From positions 1 through 59,426 of the forward strand of contig JAQGOF010000189.1 of the NCBI GenBank assembly GCA_028293745.1: a stretch of 59,426 bases of DNA, written 5' to 3'. Shown here piece after piece: positions 16,793 through 24,916 of the stretch. How positions within the stretch are numbered: position 1 is the first letter of the stretch; each line of letters begins with the position of its first letter. Position numbers and translations under genes: made by a program. This stretch comes from Gammaproteobacteria bacterium (GTDB lineage Bacteria > Pseudomonadota > Gammaproteobacteria > Steroidobacterales > Steroidobacteraceae). Under the pieces are notes generated by a model, which was not told the DNA's origin, searched no databases, and worked only from the letters and a program-made list of their open reading frames with translations.

Positions 16793-18201
16793 GCCATGGC
16801 CTCGAGTTCAGAACCGATCAGGGAATCCGCAGTCGCCAGCGCAGTGACGTCGCCAACGATCAACAAGGCTGGTGGCGCAACATTTGCTGCCTGCGCAACG
16901 CCTGCAATCGTCTCGAGCGTCCCTCGCAATGTACGCTGCTCCGGAAGTGTAGCGCGCTCGACCACCGCGGCGGGATGATCGGCGGCCGCCCCGGCTGCCC
17001 GTAACTTTGCAACAATCTGCGGCAGGTGGCCAACACCCATGTAGAACACCACGGTCTGACGCGCTCCCGCGAGCGAGCGCCAGTCGAGTGCTTCGTCATC
17101 CAGAACATGCCCGGTGACGAACGTAACACTCTGGGCCAACTTGCGATGAGTCAGGGGAATGTTCGCCGCCGCCGCCGCACCGAGTGCAGCGGTGATCCCA
17201 GGCACCACGATATAAGGGATGCCGTGCGCGGCGAGAACCTCGATCTCCTCGCCACCGCGGCCGAAGATGAACGGGTCGCCACCCTTCAAACGGGCCACAC
17301 GCAACCCGAGACGGGCATAGTGCACGAGCAGCTCGTTGATCCGCTCTTGCGAGGTATGGTTTCCAGGCTGCTTGCCGACGAACACGCGCTCGGCATCACG
17401 CCGCGCGCGTTCCAGCACGGGAGCCGGCACCAACCTGTCGTAAAGAATCACATCCGCCTGCTGAAGCAATTGCAGCGCGCGAAGCGTGAGCAGGTCCGGG
17501 TCACCGGGCCCGGCACCGATGAGATAACACTCGCCCAGTCCACGACCGCCCGTAGCAGCCGACCGCGTAAGATGGCTCGTCCGCAACTCGCGCTCGAAAT
17601 CCTTACCAGCTGCCGCCTCGTCTCCCGCGAAAACACGCGCACCAACGATACCGCCAACGATTCTTTCCCAGAATGAGCGACGCGCAGCAGTCCTCAACGT
17701 TCGCTTCACAGCCTTGCGTCTCTCACCCATAAAGCGTGCCAACGCGCCGAGCCTTGCGGGCAGCAGGGCTTCCATCTGCTCGCGGATGCGTCGCGAGAGA
17801 ACGGGCGCCTGCCCACCAGAGCTGATGGCAATCAGAATGGGCGAGCGATCGACAATGGCAGGGAAGATAAACGTCGAAGCGGCAGGATCATCGACCACGT
17901 TCACGGGGATGTGCTGCGCTTGGGCGGCAGCCGATACGGCTGCGTTGACCTCAGTCAGGCCAGTGGCGGCGACGACAGCGACTGCGCCATTCACATGTGA
18001 CGGCGAGAAGGGCGCCTGGATATGTTGGAGCTCGCCTGTGGCGGCCAACCCGCGCAGCTCGTCACGCAATTCCGGCGCAACGACAGTGACGCGCGCGCCG
18101 GTTCTTCGCAGTAGCTCAACTTTGCGGGCAGCTACTCGTCCGCCACCAACGACCACCACCGGCCGCGCTTGCAGCTGCAGGAAAACGGGAAGGTAGTCCA
18201 T
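16789..18201 (-). CDS. cysG: Siroheme synthase CysG (trifunctional)
   Basis: CysG converts uroporphyrinogen III to siroheme, the cofactor of CysI encoded nearby. The N-terminal half (about 1-200) is the dehydrogenase/ferrochelatase, opening with VVVVGGGRVAARKVELLRR. The C-terminal half is the SAM methyltransferase, with CYLIGAGPGDPDLLTLRALQ and LKGGDPFIFGRGGEE. Start at the ATG at 18201 gives 470 residues, close to the E. coli 457; the open frame extends upstream to 18279 without conserved sequence. It lies 32 bp after cysH and overlaps cysK. Confidence 0.95.
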   Translation of the reverse strand: MDYLPVFLQLQARPVVVVGGGRVAARKVELLRRTGARVTVVAPELRDELRGLAATGELQHIQAPFSPSHVNGAVAVVAATGLTEVNAAVSAAAQAQHIPVNVVDDPAASTFIFPAIVDRSPILIAISSGGQAPVLSRRIREQMEALLPARLGALARFMGERRKAVKRTLRTAARRSFWERIVGGIVGARVFAGDEAAAGKDFERELRTSHLTRSAATGGRGLGECYLIGAGPGDPDLLTLRALQLLQQADVILYDRLVPAPVLERARRDAERVFVGKQPGNHTSQERINELLVHYARLGLRVARLKGGDPFIFGRGGEEIEVLAAHGIPYIVVPGITAALGAAAAANIPLTHRKLAQSVTFVTGHVLDDEALDWRSLAGARQTVVFYMGVGHLPQIVAKLRAAGAAADHPAAVVERATLPEQRTLRGTLETIAGVAQAANVAPPALLIVGDVTALATADSLIGSELEAMA

Positions 18202-18233
18202 GCAGAATGGGTTGTCTCTCTGGCGGGCGCCTC

Positions 18234-18953
18234 TCAGGCCTGCGCCGCTACCTGACGAATTCTCGGATGTAAGCCGCATTCACGGGACTCGGGTTGTTCC
18301 CACCACCAGCGGCCTGCGCGGCGACTCTCGCCGGGTTGTATCGCGCGCGTGCAAGGTTGGCAGCCGATGCTGGGGAACTGGCGATCGTGGAGCAGATTGT
18401 ACGGCAGCTTCCGCGCGCGGATGTACTGCCATATCTGCTCTTCGGTCCAGTCCAGCAATGGGCTCACTTTGTGCAGGCCGTAGTCGGTGTCCCATTCGAC
18501 CGGCTTGGCCTGGGCGCGTGTCGCAGATTGCTCACGGCGCACGCCCGTCACCCATGCACCATAACCTGCGATCGCCCGCTTGAACGGCTCGACCTTGCGG
18601 ATCCGGCAGCAGGCCATACGCGCTTCCAGGCTGTCGTAGAAGCCGTTTACGCCTTGATCAGCTACCAGGGCCTCCAGTGCCTGCGCATCGGGATGAACGA
18701 CCCTGATCTTGCGCTTGTAACGCCGCTGCAGCTTCTCCAGCACCTCGTACGTCTCTTCGTGCAGGCGGCCTGTGTCGATGCTGAAGATGTCGACAGCGGG
18801 AACGTGCATCCAGATGATGTCCGTCAGCACCATTGCCTCGGCGCCGAGGCTGTTCGAATAAACGACCCGGCCGTATTCCTGCACCGCGGCGGCAAGCTGC
18901 TCGCGGACGGCGACGGCCTTCTGTTCCAGCTCGAGTGTCAGCAGTTCTCCCAT
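18234..18953 (-). CDS. cysH: Assimilatory APS reductase, Fe-S type (CysH family)
   Basis: The enzyme reduces adenylylsulfate (APS) to sulfite. The 239-residue sequence has the substrate loop VVYSNSLGAEAMVL, and cysteines 115-116 (MACCRIRK) and 198/201 (GCQPC), which bind a 4Fe-4S cluster only in the APS-using branch. The catalytic Cys226 lies in ECGLH. PAPS reductases lack the CC and CXXC pairs, so direct APS reduction is expected and no CysC step is needed. It is the first gene of cysH-cysG-cysK. Its promoter shares elements with cysI. Confidence 0.93.
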   Translation of the reverse strand: MGELLTLELEQKAVAVREQLAAAVQEYGRVVYSNSLGAEAMVLTDIIWMHVPAVDIFSIDTGRLHEETYEVLEKLQRRYKRKIRVVHPDAQALEALVADQGVNGFYDSLEARMACCRIRKVEPFKRAIAGYGAWVTGVRREQSATRAQAKPVEWDTDYGLHKVSPLLDWTEEQIWQYIRARKLPYNLLHDRQFPSIGCQPCTRAIQPGESRRAGRWWWEQPESRECGLHPRIRQVAAQA

Positions 18954-18962
18954 AGTGTGGTG

Positions 18963-19038
18963 ACTATAGACACCGGCCGTCCTCGCCAGAACGAAGCATT
19001 TCTTCTGAAGGACTCCATCCCGGTTATAAACGGGTTAC
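18963..19038 (-). promoter_or_regulatory. cysH promoter with CysB-box-like motif
   Basis: Reading the minus strand, TTCTGG and TATAGT (18963-18968) are separated by 17 bp and could be -35 and -10 elements. The -10 ends 9 bp before the cysH ATG. The 17-bp motif GGTTATAAACGGGTTAC (plus-strand orientation) lies at 19022-19038, 69 bp from the ATG. The same arrangement occurs before cysI. CysB as the activator is inferred from the adjacent cysB gene. Confidence 0.6.
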
Positions 19039-19114
19039 GCGCCCATTACAGGCGGGGTACTGCGGCGCCAGTGAGCATTCGCCGCGACGTGCAAGGTTGC
19101 GCTAGTCTTGCAGG

Positions 19115-20086
19115 ATGAAGCTGCACCAGTTGCGTTATCTCGCCGCCGTCGCCCAGTGCGGGCTCAACATCACGGCCGCCGCCCAGAAGCTGCATACGTC
19201 ACAGCCCGGCGTGAGCAAGCAGATCAAGCTGCTCGAGGACGAGCTTGGGTTTCAGATATTCGTGCGCGAGGGACGCAATTTGACCCGCATCACGCCTGCG
19301 GGACAACAGGTCATCGATCGGGCCCTGCGAATCCTCCAGGAGGCACAGAGCATTCGCGACCTCTCGACAGAGTTGCGCGACGAGGGCAGGGGAAGCCTTT
19401 CCATAGGCACCACACACACGCAGGCGCGCTACGTCCTGCCCGACGTCATCCGTGAGTTCAGAGGGCGGTATCCGAATGTCCGGCTGAACCTCCACCAGGG
19501 CACCTCTGAGCAGATTGCGGAGATGGTTGCGCATGACCGGATCGACTGCGCGATAGCCACAGGGTCTGAGCAGCTGTTCGCCGATCTGACACTTCTGCCG
19601 TGCTTTCACTGGCATCGCACGGTTGTCGTGCCGCTCAATCATCCGCTGGCAAGTGGCGGACGGCTCACGCTCAAGGCCTTGGCCGCCTACCCCATCATCA
19701 CGTACACGTTCAGTTTCGCTGGGCCTTCATCGCTTCAGGAGGTGTTCGCTAAGAACGGGCTGACGCCGAACGTCGCCATCACGGCGCGTGATGCGGACGT
19801 GATCAAGACATACGTGCGCCTTGGCCTGGGCGTGGGAATCGTCGCGCATATGGCGATCGACGAAGAAGACACCGACCTGAAAGCCATCGATGCGTCTCAC
19901 CTTTTCTCCGGGCACACCACGTGGATCGGATTCAGGCGCGGCACGCTGTTGCGCAAGTACATGTACGAGTTTGCGCAGTTGCTGGCGCCGCATCTGGATC
20001 GGCGCCTGATCGATCGCGCGCATCGCGCAGCGACCGCCGAGGAGGTGGCCGGGATGTTCGAAGGCATCGATTTGCCCGAGCGCTAG
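19115..20086 (+). CDS. cysB: LysR-type regulator of cysteine biosynthesis, CysB
   Basis: CysB activates sulfate assimilation genes when sulfur is limiting. The 323-residue product has the N-terminal winged helix MKLHQLRYLAAVAQCGLNIT followed by AAQKLHTSQPGVSKQIKLLE, and an effector domain with the CysB/Cbl-type stretches RGSLSIGTTHTQARYVLP and IITYTFSFAGPSSLQEVF. It diverges from cysH, with the shared promoter region in between, and faces DUF934-cysI convergently. Position and sequence agree on CysB rather than Cbl. Confidence 0.93.
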   Translation: MKLHQLRYLAAVAQCGLNITAAAQKLHTSQPGVSKQIKLLEDELGFQIFVREGRNLTRITPAGQQVIDRALRILQEAQSIRDLSTELRDEGRGSLSIGTTHTQARYVLPDVIREFRGRYPNVRLNLHQGTSEQIAEMVAHDRIDCAIATGSEQLFADLTLLPCFHWHRTVVVPLNHPLASGGRLTLKALAAYPIITYTFSFAGPSSLQEVFAKNGLTPNVAITARDADVIKTYVRLGLGVGIVAHMAIDEEDTDLKAIDASHLFSGHTTWIGFRRGTLLRKYMYEFAQLLAPHLDRRLIDRAHRAATAEEVAGMFEGIDLPER

Positions 20087-20114
20087 CCGTCAGGGCGGCG
20101 GCGCGGCGCGCCGA

Positions 20115-20618
20115 TCAACCGGCCACGGAATACCGCTGTTGCCGGATCGACGGCACCGGCTCCGCAGGCTGATACGCCACGCTGTAGCGATCCAGGGCCC
20201 TCAGAGCTTCCTCCACCTTCTGTCCCGCCGCGAGCTCGAACGAATCGAAACCGCAACGCGCCAGGATGAACAGCAGATCCTGTTTTACAGCCGCGCCCAC
20301 GGCACGCAACTCGCCTTTGAATTGCAGCCTGGAACGCAGCAACCTTCCTTGCGTATATCCCCGACCCTCACCCGGAGTCGGAAACTCCGCTGCAACGAGC
20401 GAGAGCCGCTGAATATCTTCAGCGAGGTCTTCCGCTGCATCCGCAGGGGAGAGCCGCACCCCGAGGCGACCCGGATACGCGCGCCACTTCGCAATGTGAG
20501 TGCGGAATTCCGCAAAGGGCAGGATCAGGGCCGGACTGCCCGCATCGTCGCCGCCTTCCTCGCCTGCAAGGCGCCAATCATCCTCAACGACTTCACGCCG
20601 CCTGAGAATGCGTCGCAT
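20115..20618 (-). CDS. DUF934 family protein of sulfite reduction
   Basis: The 167-residue protein resembles the DUF934 family, found next to CysI in many proteobacteria and proposed to help electron delivery to sulfite reductase. Visible family stretches are PALILPFAEFRTHIAKW, GVRLSPADAAEDLAEDI and GELRAVGAAVKQDLLFILARCGFDSF. Its ATG lies 26 bp inside the cysI 3' end, so it is translated in the same operon. No cysteine motif or cofactor site is obvious. Its biochemical role is unproven; no cysJ flavoprotein gene lies in this window. Confidence 0.88.
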   Translation of the reverse strand: MRRILRRREVVEDDWRLAGEEGGDDAGSPALILPFAEFRTHIAKWRAYPGRLGVRLSPADAAEDLAEDIQRLSLVAAEFPTPGEGRGYTQGRLLRSRLQFKGELRAVGAAVKQDLLFILARCGFDSFELAAGQKVEEALRALDRYSVAYQPAEPVPSIRQQRYSVAG

Positions 20619-22248
20619 AGGCGCCCTCCTTGAAAGGTTTCACACCAATGCGGCGGATTGTCTCGATGAAGCGTTCGCCGTCTTCGCGCTCCGCGCGATA
20701 GACCTCGACGATACGCTCAATGGTGGAAGCCACTTCGGCCTGCGGCACGGACGGTCCGATCACCTCGCCCAGCGCGGTGAAGCCGTTGACCGAGCCGCCA
20801 AGCGTGATCTGGTACCACTCCTCGCCATGCTTATCGACGCCCAGGATACCGATGTGCCCCACATGATGGTGTCCGCAGGCATTCATGCAACCTGACATCT
20901 TGATCTCGATGTCACCCAGGTCGTACAGATAGTCGAGATCGTCGAACTGCTCTTGGATCTGCTTTGCGACATTGAGCGTGCCGGCATTCGCAAGGCTGCA
21001 GAAATCCAGCCCCGGGCAGGCAATCATGTCGGTGAGTGTGCCGATGTTGGGCATCGCCAGGCCCAGCCCGCGAAGCTCCTGCCACACGGCATACAGGTCG
21101 CTCTGCCGGACATCACCGAGCAACAGGTTCTGACTGTGAGTGACACGAATCAGCCCGAAGCTCACCCGGTCGGCGAGGGCGGCGACCGCTTCCATCTGTC
21201 CAGAGCTCATGTCCCCGGGATTCTGGCCGTGCGCCTTGAGCGAGACGAAGGCAGCGCGGTAGCCGGCGACCCGGTGCGGCCGCGTGTTATACCGATACCA
21301 GGCCTGGAACTGCGGCTCCCGGCCCGCGGCGACGTCAATGTTCTGCAGTGATTCGTAGGCCGGAGGCTGGAAGAACGAGCGTACCCGCTCGACTTGCGAT
21401 GCTTCGAGCCCCGGTGCGATATCACGCGCCGCCTGCCATTCGGTCTCGACCTGGTCGCGGAATCGGGCTATGCCTAAGGACTTGACCAGGATCTTGATGC
21501 GCGCCTTGTGGATGTTGTCCCGGCGGCCATAGCGGTTGTACACGCGCAGTATGGCGTCGAGGTAGGAGAGCAGATCCGGCAGCGGCAGAAACTCACGAAT
21601 GACCTGGCCAATGATCGGCGTGCGGCCGAGCCCGCCACCGACGAGTACCTGGAAGCCGATGTTGCCCTGCTTGTCGCGCCGCAGATGCAGGCCGATGTCG
21701 TGCACTTCGGAGGCCGCGCGATCGGCGGGCGAGCCGGTCACCGCGATCTTGAACTTGCGTGGCAGGTAGGTAAATTCGGGATGCAGGTTGGCCCACTGGC
21801 GGATGATCTCGCAATACGGGCGCGGATCATCGACCTCATCCTCCGCAATGCCCGCCATGTGATCCGCTGTCACGTTGCGAATGCAGTTGCCACTGGTTTG
21901 AATGGCGTGCATCTGCACGGTCGCCAGTTGTTCGAGAATGTCCGGCACATCCTCGAGCTTCGGCCAGTTGAGCTGCAGGTTCTGCCGGGTGGTGAAATGA
22001 CCGAAGCTGCGGTCGTAGCGCCGGGCGATCTCGCCCAGTTTGCGCAGCTGCCGCGAGGCGAGCAGGCCGTAGGGAATCGCAATGCGCAACATCGGCGCGT
22101 GGCGCTGGATGTAGAGTCCGTTACGCAGGCGCAGGAGCTTGAACTCGTCTTCCGACAGCTCGCCCGCGAGAAAGCGCCGCGTCTGATCCCGAAATTCGGA
22201 TACGCGCTGGTCTACGAACGCCTGGTCGAGCTGATCGTACTGGTACAT
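20593..22248 (-). CDS. cysI: Sulfite reductase hemoprotein CysI (siroheme, 4Fe-4S)
   Basis: This enzyme reduces sulfite to sulfide. The 551-residue protein has the two-repeat nitrite/sulfite reductase fold, with GHFTTRQNLQLNWPKLEDVP and TSGNCIRNVTADHMAGIAED in the first half. The siroheme/cluster cysteines are at about 411, 417, 454 and 458 (CPGLDFC and SGCMNACGHH). It is the first gene of cysI-DUF934. The partner could be a ferredoxin or flavodoxin-type donor rather than CysJ. Nitrite reduction is a less likely alternative given the cys setting. Confidence 0.92.
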   Translation of the reverse strand: MYQYDQLDQAFVDQRVSEFRDQTRRFLAGELSEDEFKLLRLRNGLYIQRHAPMLRIAIPYGLLASRQLRKLGEIARRYDRSFGHFTTRQNLQLNWPKLEDVPDILEQLATVQMHAIQTSGNCIRNVTADHMAGIAEDEVDDPRPYCEIIRQWANLHPEFTYLPRKFKIAVTGSPADRAASEVHDIGLHLRRDKQGNIGFQVLVGGGLGRTPIIGQVIREFLPLPDLLSYLDAILRVYNRYGRRDNIHKARIKILVKSLGIARFRDQVETEWQAARDIAPGLEASQVERVRSFFQPPAYESLQNIDVAAGREPQFQAWYRYNTRPHRVAGYRAAFVSLKAHGQNPGDMSSGQMEAVAALADRVSFGLIRVTHSQNLLLGDVRQSDLYAVWQELRGLGLAMPNIGTLTDMIACPGLDFCSLANAGTLNVAKQIQEQFDDLDYLYDLGDIEIKMSGCMNACGHHHVGHIGILGVDKHGEEWYQITLGGSVNGFTALGEVIGPSVPQAEVASTIERIVEVYRAEREDGERFIETIRRIGVKPFKEGAYATHSQAA

Positions 22249-22255
22249 GCCATGG

Positions 22256-22332
22256 ACTATAGGCCGCGAGCCCCGGCCGCCAGAAATACCCTTTGGTTGT
22301 GTGGTCGGCGCCGCTGGTTATGAGCGGGTTAC
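22256..22332 (-). promoter_or_regulatory. cysI promoter with CysB-box-like motif
   Basis: On the minus strand TTCTGG and TATAGT (22256-22261) are 18 bp apart, and the -10 ends 7 bp before the cysI ATG. The motif GGTTATGAGCGGGTTAC lies at 22316-22332, 68 bp from the ATG. It matches the cysH motif at 15 of 17 positions, in the same orientation and at nearly the same distance. Assignment to CysB is inference. Confidence 0.6.
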
Positions 22333-22379
22333 AAAGCCCGGGGCGGGCGTTAAGCTGAGCCGACTACTGAGGGGATGCA

Positions 22380-22835
22380 ATGCCTGGGCTTTATTTTGAA
22401 GAATTTGACGTGGGACAGCACTTCCGGCACGCGGTTCACAGAACTGTCACGGAGACCGACAACGTGCTCTTCAGCACCCTGACCATGAACCCGGCAGCCC
22501 TGCACCTGGATGCCGAATACTGCAAAACGACGCCGTTCGGGCAACCTATCGTCAACAGCGTCTTCACGCTCGGGCTGCTGGTCGGGCTGTCGATTTACGA
22601 CACGACCTTCGGCACGACTTTGGGAAACCTCGGCTGGGAAGAGGTGAAGTTTCCCCGTCCCGTATTGGTTGGAGACACACTGCGTGCAGAGACGACGGTA
22701 GTTGCGAAACGGGAGAGCCAGTCACGCAATGACTCAGGAATAGTGACTTTCGATCAGCGCGCCTATAACCAGCGCAACGAGGAAGTTGCTTCCTGCAAGC
22801 GCGCCGCCTTGATGATGAAAAGGCCCGCAGCATGA
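22380..22835 (+). CDS. MaoC-like CoA-thioester hydratase
   Basis: A 151-residue single hot-dog domain of the MaoC type: YFEEFDVGQHFRHAVHRTVT, FSTLTMNPAALHLDAEYC and FGQPIVNSVFTLGLLVGLS. The Asn-Pro-Ala-x-x-His stretch matches the hydratase active-site region, with Asn in place of the more common Asp. Because its stop overlaps the start of a CitE-like lyase, the likely substrate is a C4-C5 dicarboxylic acyl-CoA such as mesaconyl-CoA/methylmalyl-CoA or itaconyl-CoA. The exact substrate is not readable from sequence. The start is 47 bp beyond the cysI box, divergent from cysI. Confidence 0.85.
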   Translation: MPGLYFEEFDVGQHFRHAVHRTVTETDNVLFSTLTMNPAALHLDAEYCKTTPFGQPIVNSVFTLGLLVGLSIYDTTFGTTLGNLGWEEVKFPRPVLVGDTLRAETTVVAKRESQSRNDSGIVTFDQRAYNQRNEEVASCKRAALMMKRPAA

Positions 22836-23803
22836 GCAACCTGTCGCCACCGGCCGGTGTCCGGAACGTTTCACCCCCATCGGGCTCACCCAACACCCCC
22901 GTGTTGCGGTCGCTGCTGTTTGTCCCTGGCGACAGCGAACGCAAACAGGCCAAGGCTATTGTGTCCGGTGCGGATGCGTTGATTCTCGACCTGGAGGATT
23001 CGGTCGCGGTGGCGCAGCTACCCGCGGCTCGTGCGCGTGTGCGTGAATTGCTGCAGTCACAGACCGATCGATCCCGCCAACAACTGTGGGTTCGCGTGAA
23101 TGCGCTGTCGAGTGGAATCCTTCTCGAGGATCTCGTTGCCGTTTTCCCGGGGATGCCCGATGGCATCGTCGTGCCCAAAGCCGCAACGGCCGCGGATGTG
23201 GCGGAAGTAGCTCATTACCTGAGCGCGCTGGAGGCCCGCGAAGGCCAGGGAGCCGGCTCCACGAAGCTCGTGGTCATCGCAACGGAAACGCCCCAGGCGT
23301 TGCTGACCTTGAATACCTACGGCCCGGTGCTGGCGGCCGATCCGCGAACCCACGAGCGCCTGGCGGGTCTCACCTGGGGATCCGAAGATCTGTCCGCAGC
23401 AATGGGCATCACTCACAAAACCGATCGGCAAGGCTCACTCACGTTCACCTTCCAGCTTGCGCGCTCGCTGTGCGTCGTGAGCGCGACGGCCCTGGGTGTG
23501 CAGTCGATCGATGGCGTGTACCTCGATTTTCGCGATACCGAAGGATTGAAACGCGACATTGAAAGCGCGCGCCGCGACGGATTCACCGGGAAGCTCGCAA
23601 TTCATCCGGACCAGGTAGGCCCTATCAACGAAGCCTTCATTCCGGGTGCTGCGGAGGTGGAATGGGCGAAGCGCATCGTTGCAGCGTTCGCCGCATCCCC
23701 CGATGCGGGTGTCATGAGTTTGGATGGCCAGATGATCGACAAGCCGCATCTCGTGCAGGCGCGCCGTATCCTGGATTTGATGGCCCGACGGGAGAATGTA
23801 TGA
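22832..23803 (+). CDS. CitE-like HpcH/HpaI family CoA-ester lyase
   Basis: The 323-residue protein has the CitE-like TIM-barrel pattern: RSLLFVPGDSERKQAKA, GADALILDLEDSVA (metal site), VRVNALSS, LVVIATETPQALLTL with the metal-binding Glu, LTWGSEDLSAAMG and KLAIHPDQVGPINEAF. Family members cleave malyl-, methylmalyl- or citramalyl-CoA into acetyl- or pyruvate-type products. With the upstream MaoC hydratase it could form a two-step hydration-and-cleavage module. It starts inside the hydratase stop (4-bp overlap) and its own stop overlaps the next ATG. Confidence 0.88.
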   Translation: MSNLSPPAGVRNVSPPSGSPNTPVLRSLLFVPGDSERKQAKAIVSGADALILDLEDSVAVAQLPAARARVRELLQSQTDRSRQQLWVRVNALSSGILLEDLVAVFPGMPDGIVVPKAATAADVAEVAHYLSALEAREGQGAGSTKLVVIATETPQALLTLNTYGPVLAADPRTHERLAGLTWGSEDLSAAMGITHKTDRQGSLTFTFQLARSLCVVSATALGVQSIDGVYLDFRDTEGLKRDIESARRDGFTGKLAIHPDQVGPINEAFIPGAAEVEWAKRIVAAFAASPDAGVMSLDGQMIDKPHLVQARRILDLMARRENV

Positions 23804-24183
23804 AACTGAGAATCAAAGGCAGCTCGCTGCGGCTTCGCCTGACACAGGGCGAGGTGCAGAGCCTCGAGACGGCAGGCGAAGTGGCCGAGCAGGTGCACTT
23901 CGGGGGCGGCGCGAGGCTGACCTACCGCCTGTGCACCGACACCAGGAACCAGGAAATTTCAGCGAGTTACGGGGACAATGTCATTGACATTCGAGTCCCG
24001 CTCGAGGCGGCACTCACCTGGTCGCGCACCAACCAGGTAACGCTCTCGCATGCGCAAGCCCTGGGCGACGAAGAGTTGCGCATCGTCATCGAGAAGGACT
24101 GGAACTGCCTGGCGCCGCGTTCCGATGAGGATGAGTCTGACAACTTCCCGCACCCGGAAACGGGGACGGCCAAGGGTTGTTGA
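23800..24183 (+). CDS. Small conserved protein (DUF7009-like), function unknown
   Basis: The ATG at 23800 overlaps the lyase stop (ATGA), giving 127 residues. The opening MKLRIKGSSLRLRLTQGEV recalls a small family I believe is DUF7009; this is from memory and unverified. It has no signal peptide, membrane segment or obvious catalytic motif, and the last 25 residues are acidic and probably flexible. Translational coupling to the lyase suggests a linked role, but no function can be given. Confidence 0.7.
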   Translation: MKLRIKGSSLRLRLTQGEVQSLETAGEVAEQVHFGGGARLTYRLCTDTRNQEISASYGDNVIDIRVPLEAALTWSRTNQVTLSHAQALGDEELRIVIEKDWNCLAPRSDEDESDNFPHPETGTAKGC

Positions 24184-24204
24184 GGGCCTGCTGAGGATCG
24201 AGTC

Positions 24205-24867
24205 CTAACTTTCCGCTGTCGGGGGCGAGCTGAATTTCTCCCACAGCAGGTTCTGCTCTTCTTCGTCCCCCGCCTCCTGCTCCGGACACTCCAGCCGCAA
24301 GTGCCGGTCGGCCAGCGGCGAGCTCGCCAGCTCGCAGTAATGCGGATACGCCGATCCGGGCGTCCGGAAAGGCTCGAAATGCCGGCACCGCACGCACATA
24401 CGCGAGACCGGAAGTGCGCCCGTCTCCTGCAATCCTCGAATCATCTTGATAGCTGAGCGGTAAAAGATTTCCTGCTCGGCGGCCGTCAGCGCGCCGAACG
24501 CGTTCTGCAGAGGATCCGGAAGAGCCGCTAGTGCGGTAACGGAACTCTGCCCCTCACTCGTCAACATCAAGGCCAACGCACGGCCATCAACGTCACTGCG
24601 GCGTTTCTGGACGAGGCCTTTGGATTCCAGCGCACCGACACTGTCGGATGCCGTAGCGGGGGTAACGCCTAGCTCTCGGGCCAGGGCGGACAGAGTGAGG
24701 CTCTCACGCCGGGAGGCAACCACGTCGAGGATTCGACGCTGGGTGGGAGTCAGCCGCTGAACCGCCCACTGATCCCAGGAGCTGGTGTGAGCAAGGTGAG
24801 CGAGACGCCGCAGAGCACTCGCAAGCGCTTGCGGGAGGGACACTGAGAGGGGGTTGAATTCCAACAT
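24205..24867 (-). CDS. MarR-type regulator with C-terminal four-cysteine region
   Basis: Start at the ATG at 24867 gives 220 residues. The N-terminal 150 form a MarR winged helix: QRLTPTQRRILDVVASRRES, LSALARELGVTPATASDSVG and QKRRSDVDGRALAL. The C-terminal tail has Cys158, Cys161, Cys178 and Cys194 with nearby histidines (CVRCRHF, HYCEL, LECPEQE), a likely zinc or Fe-S site. This addition could make it redox- or metal-responsive. It lies 49 bp downstream of mocA on the same strand and converges on the 127-residue gene. Target genes are unknown. Confidence 0.85.
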   Translation of the reverse strand: MLEFNPLSVSLPQALASALRRLAHLAHTSSWDQWAVQRLTPTQRRILDVVASRRESLTLSALARELGVTPATASDSVGALESKGLVQKRRSDVDGRALALMLTSEGQSSVTALAALPDPLQNAFGALTAAEQEIFYRSAIKMIRGLQETGALPVSRMCVRCRHFEPFRTPGSAYPHYCELASSPLADRHLRLECPEQEAGDEEEQNLLWEKFSSPPTAES

Positions 24868-24916
24868 AGAAACTATATTAGAACGTCGTCGTAACCCCAT
24901 CAAGTAGAAGGGTTTT

